Source of the DNA: Saccoglossus kowalevskii
Lineage: Eukaryota; Hemichordata; Enteropneusta; Harrimaniidae
Assembly: GCF_000003605.2 (NCBI RefSeq)
Contig: NW_003156733.1
Coordinates: 412,503-476,502 of the forward strand
Length of the DNA stretch: 64,000 nt
Direction of reading: 5' to 3'
Part shown: piece after piece, positions 63,001 through 64,000 of the stretch
How positions within the stretch are numbered: position 1 is the stretch's first letter
Layout of the letters: every line of letters starts with the position of its first letter
The notes under the pieces: model-generated
Seen by the model: the letters and a program-made list of their open reading frames with translations, nothing else
Databases searched by the model: none
Told to the model about the DNA's origin: nothing
Position numbers and translations under genes: made by a program

Positions 63001-64000
63001 AATTATAGTCAATTACATAGACCCGATAGTTTTAGTGACTGTGCCAATTAAACAATAAAAGATATGAACAAAAATATAATTAAACGTCTGGTCAGTATTC
63101 AGCATTATACCTAAATCGGAGTGGCAGCTTCTAGCAATACGATAACTCTTATATCACACTGGGCCACGGGAAAAGTGAAATTGTGATCTAAGTAGTCAAC
63201 AAGCTGTGTAAGATCATAGATTCATGAATCTCATCAACTGTACGTTATGATAAACTTCATTCGTAAATATAGAACAATTACAAATATATTGAATTAATGT
63301 TATTTTACGGAACGCATCAGTTTACGTATTTTTCTCATAAACGCTTTCAAAATGTACTATAATATGCTGTTAAATCATGTTTTCAATAGCAAAACTAATT
63401 AATATATAGTACAATGCACTTTTATAAAAAAAAAGAAATCTTCATCGTTTAAAAATGTGATCGCTCTTTTCAGAAAGTTTGTTAAGTGATGGCACGAACG
63501 TTTCTTCTGCCTCGTCTATTTCCACCACATTGAAAATAATAAGCTGTAAATTTAGAAAACAAGCTAAGTTCCCATAGAAAGAAATTAATCAATCAATAAA
63601 TGACGTCACATTCAACATATCTAGCGAGTTAACGTTGTAATAAATATTTAATGATTTCCGGATAGGAGAATTGCAATGTACATTACGATCTCGCAGAACT
63701 ACGTAACTATAGTAACAATTAAATGGAACTGAATCGTTATTTCGATGAAATTAGAAACTAACAGCTTTTCGTGAGAGATAATCACTATTCTGCAGGACAT
63801 ACTTCGCTGACGTGCTTTAATTTAAGCATACTATACGGCTTAATGTATGTACGACCATTAAGCCTGAGTGATGTTAGTATATTGTAGTGTGTAAACACAT
63901 CACTTTAAATACGGGCTTGTGATATTTACCGAATTAATCGTTCTTTTATCATCTCGAAAGAAAGCAAACGCAGGAAAAATACTATGTCACTGCAAACACT
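60006..64000. other. No gene recognised
   Basis: AT-rich sequence upstream of the right promoter-like block. No exon, RNA gene or repeat family could be supported. Confidence 0.5.

Noticed and set aside
1-64000. tRNA genes and CRISPR arrays
   Set aside because: No GGTTCGAATCC-type B box with matching A box and acceptor stem was seen on either strand, and no spaced direct-repeat array exists. The tandem repeats found are microsatellites or satellite-like.

Overview
The window is AT-rich animal DNA. The one well-supported host gene has many introns and metazoan splice sites, and long non-coding stretches hold microsatellites, small DNA transposons, a CR1/L2-type LINE remnant and a Ty3/Gypsy LTR fossil. 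I cannot name the species. The gene keeps the exon sizes of vertebrate GABA-A/glycine receptor genes (68, 221, 83 and 138 bases), which fits a marine invertebrate with conservative gene structure, such as a lophotrochozoan or invertebrate deuterostome. That placement is inference.

The host gene lies on the minus strand. Nine exons between 22124 and 36315 encode a 481-residue Cys-loop, anion-type ligand-gated channel subunit. All splice phases agree and the coding length (1446 bases with stop) is a multiple of three. It has a probable signal sequence, a ligand-binding domain with a 13-residue Cys-loop, a PAR anion-filter motif before M2, a short M3-M4 loop and M4 near the C-terminus. It keeps several glycine-receptor ligand-box residues but lacks the second, loop-C cysteine pair.

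Two non-coding blocks at 3593-3955 and 59620-60005 resemble each other. Each has, on the minus strand, a ZNF143/Staf-like site, an E-box and a splice donor at nearly the same distance. I read them as promoter plus first non-coding exon of two tandem paralogues: the right one probably drives the channel gene through an intron of about 23 kb, and the left one would drive a related gene off the left edge.

Layout from left to right: R1 repeat copy (1-115); hAT-like MITE (331-483); left promoter-like block; mariner-like MITE (4360-4567); CA microsatellite (7913-7992); second R1 copy (12274-12402); LINE remnant (17740-18165); foldback repeat copy A (19998-20372); channel gene exons, with AAAACACT-rich arrays in one intron (about 26.0-29.6 kb); Gypsy fossil (38326-45594); foldback MITE (46148-46287); foldback repeat copies B and C (46346-46720, 49666-49954); isolated ZNF143/ETS-like site (about 51.5 kb); right promoter-like block. 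The remaining sequence shows no gene I can support.
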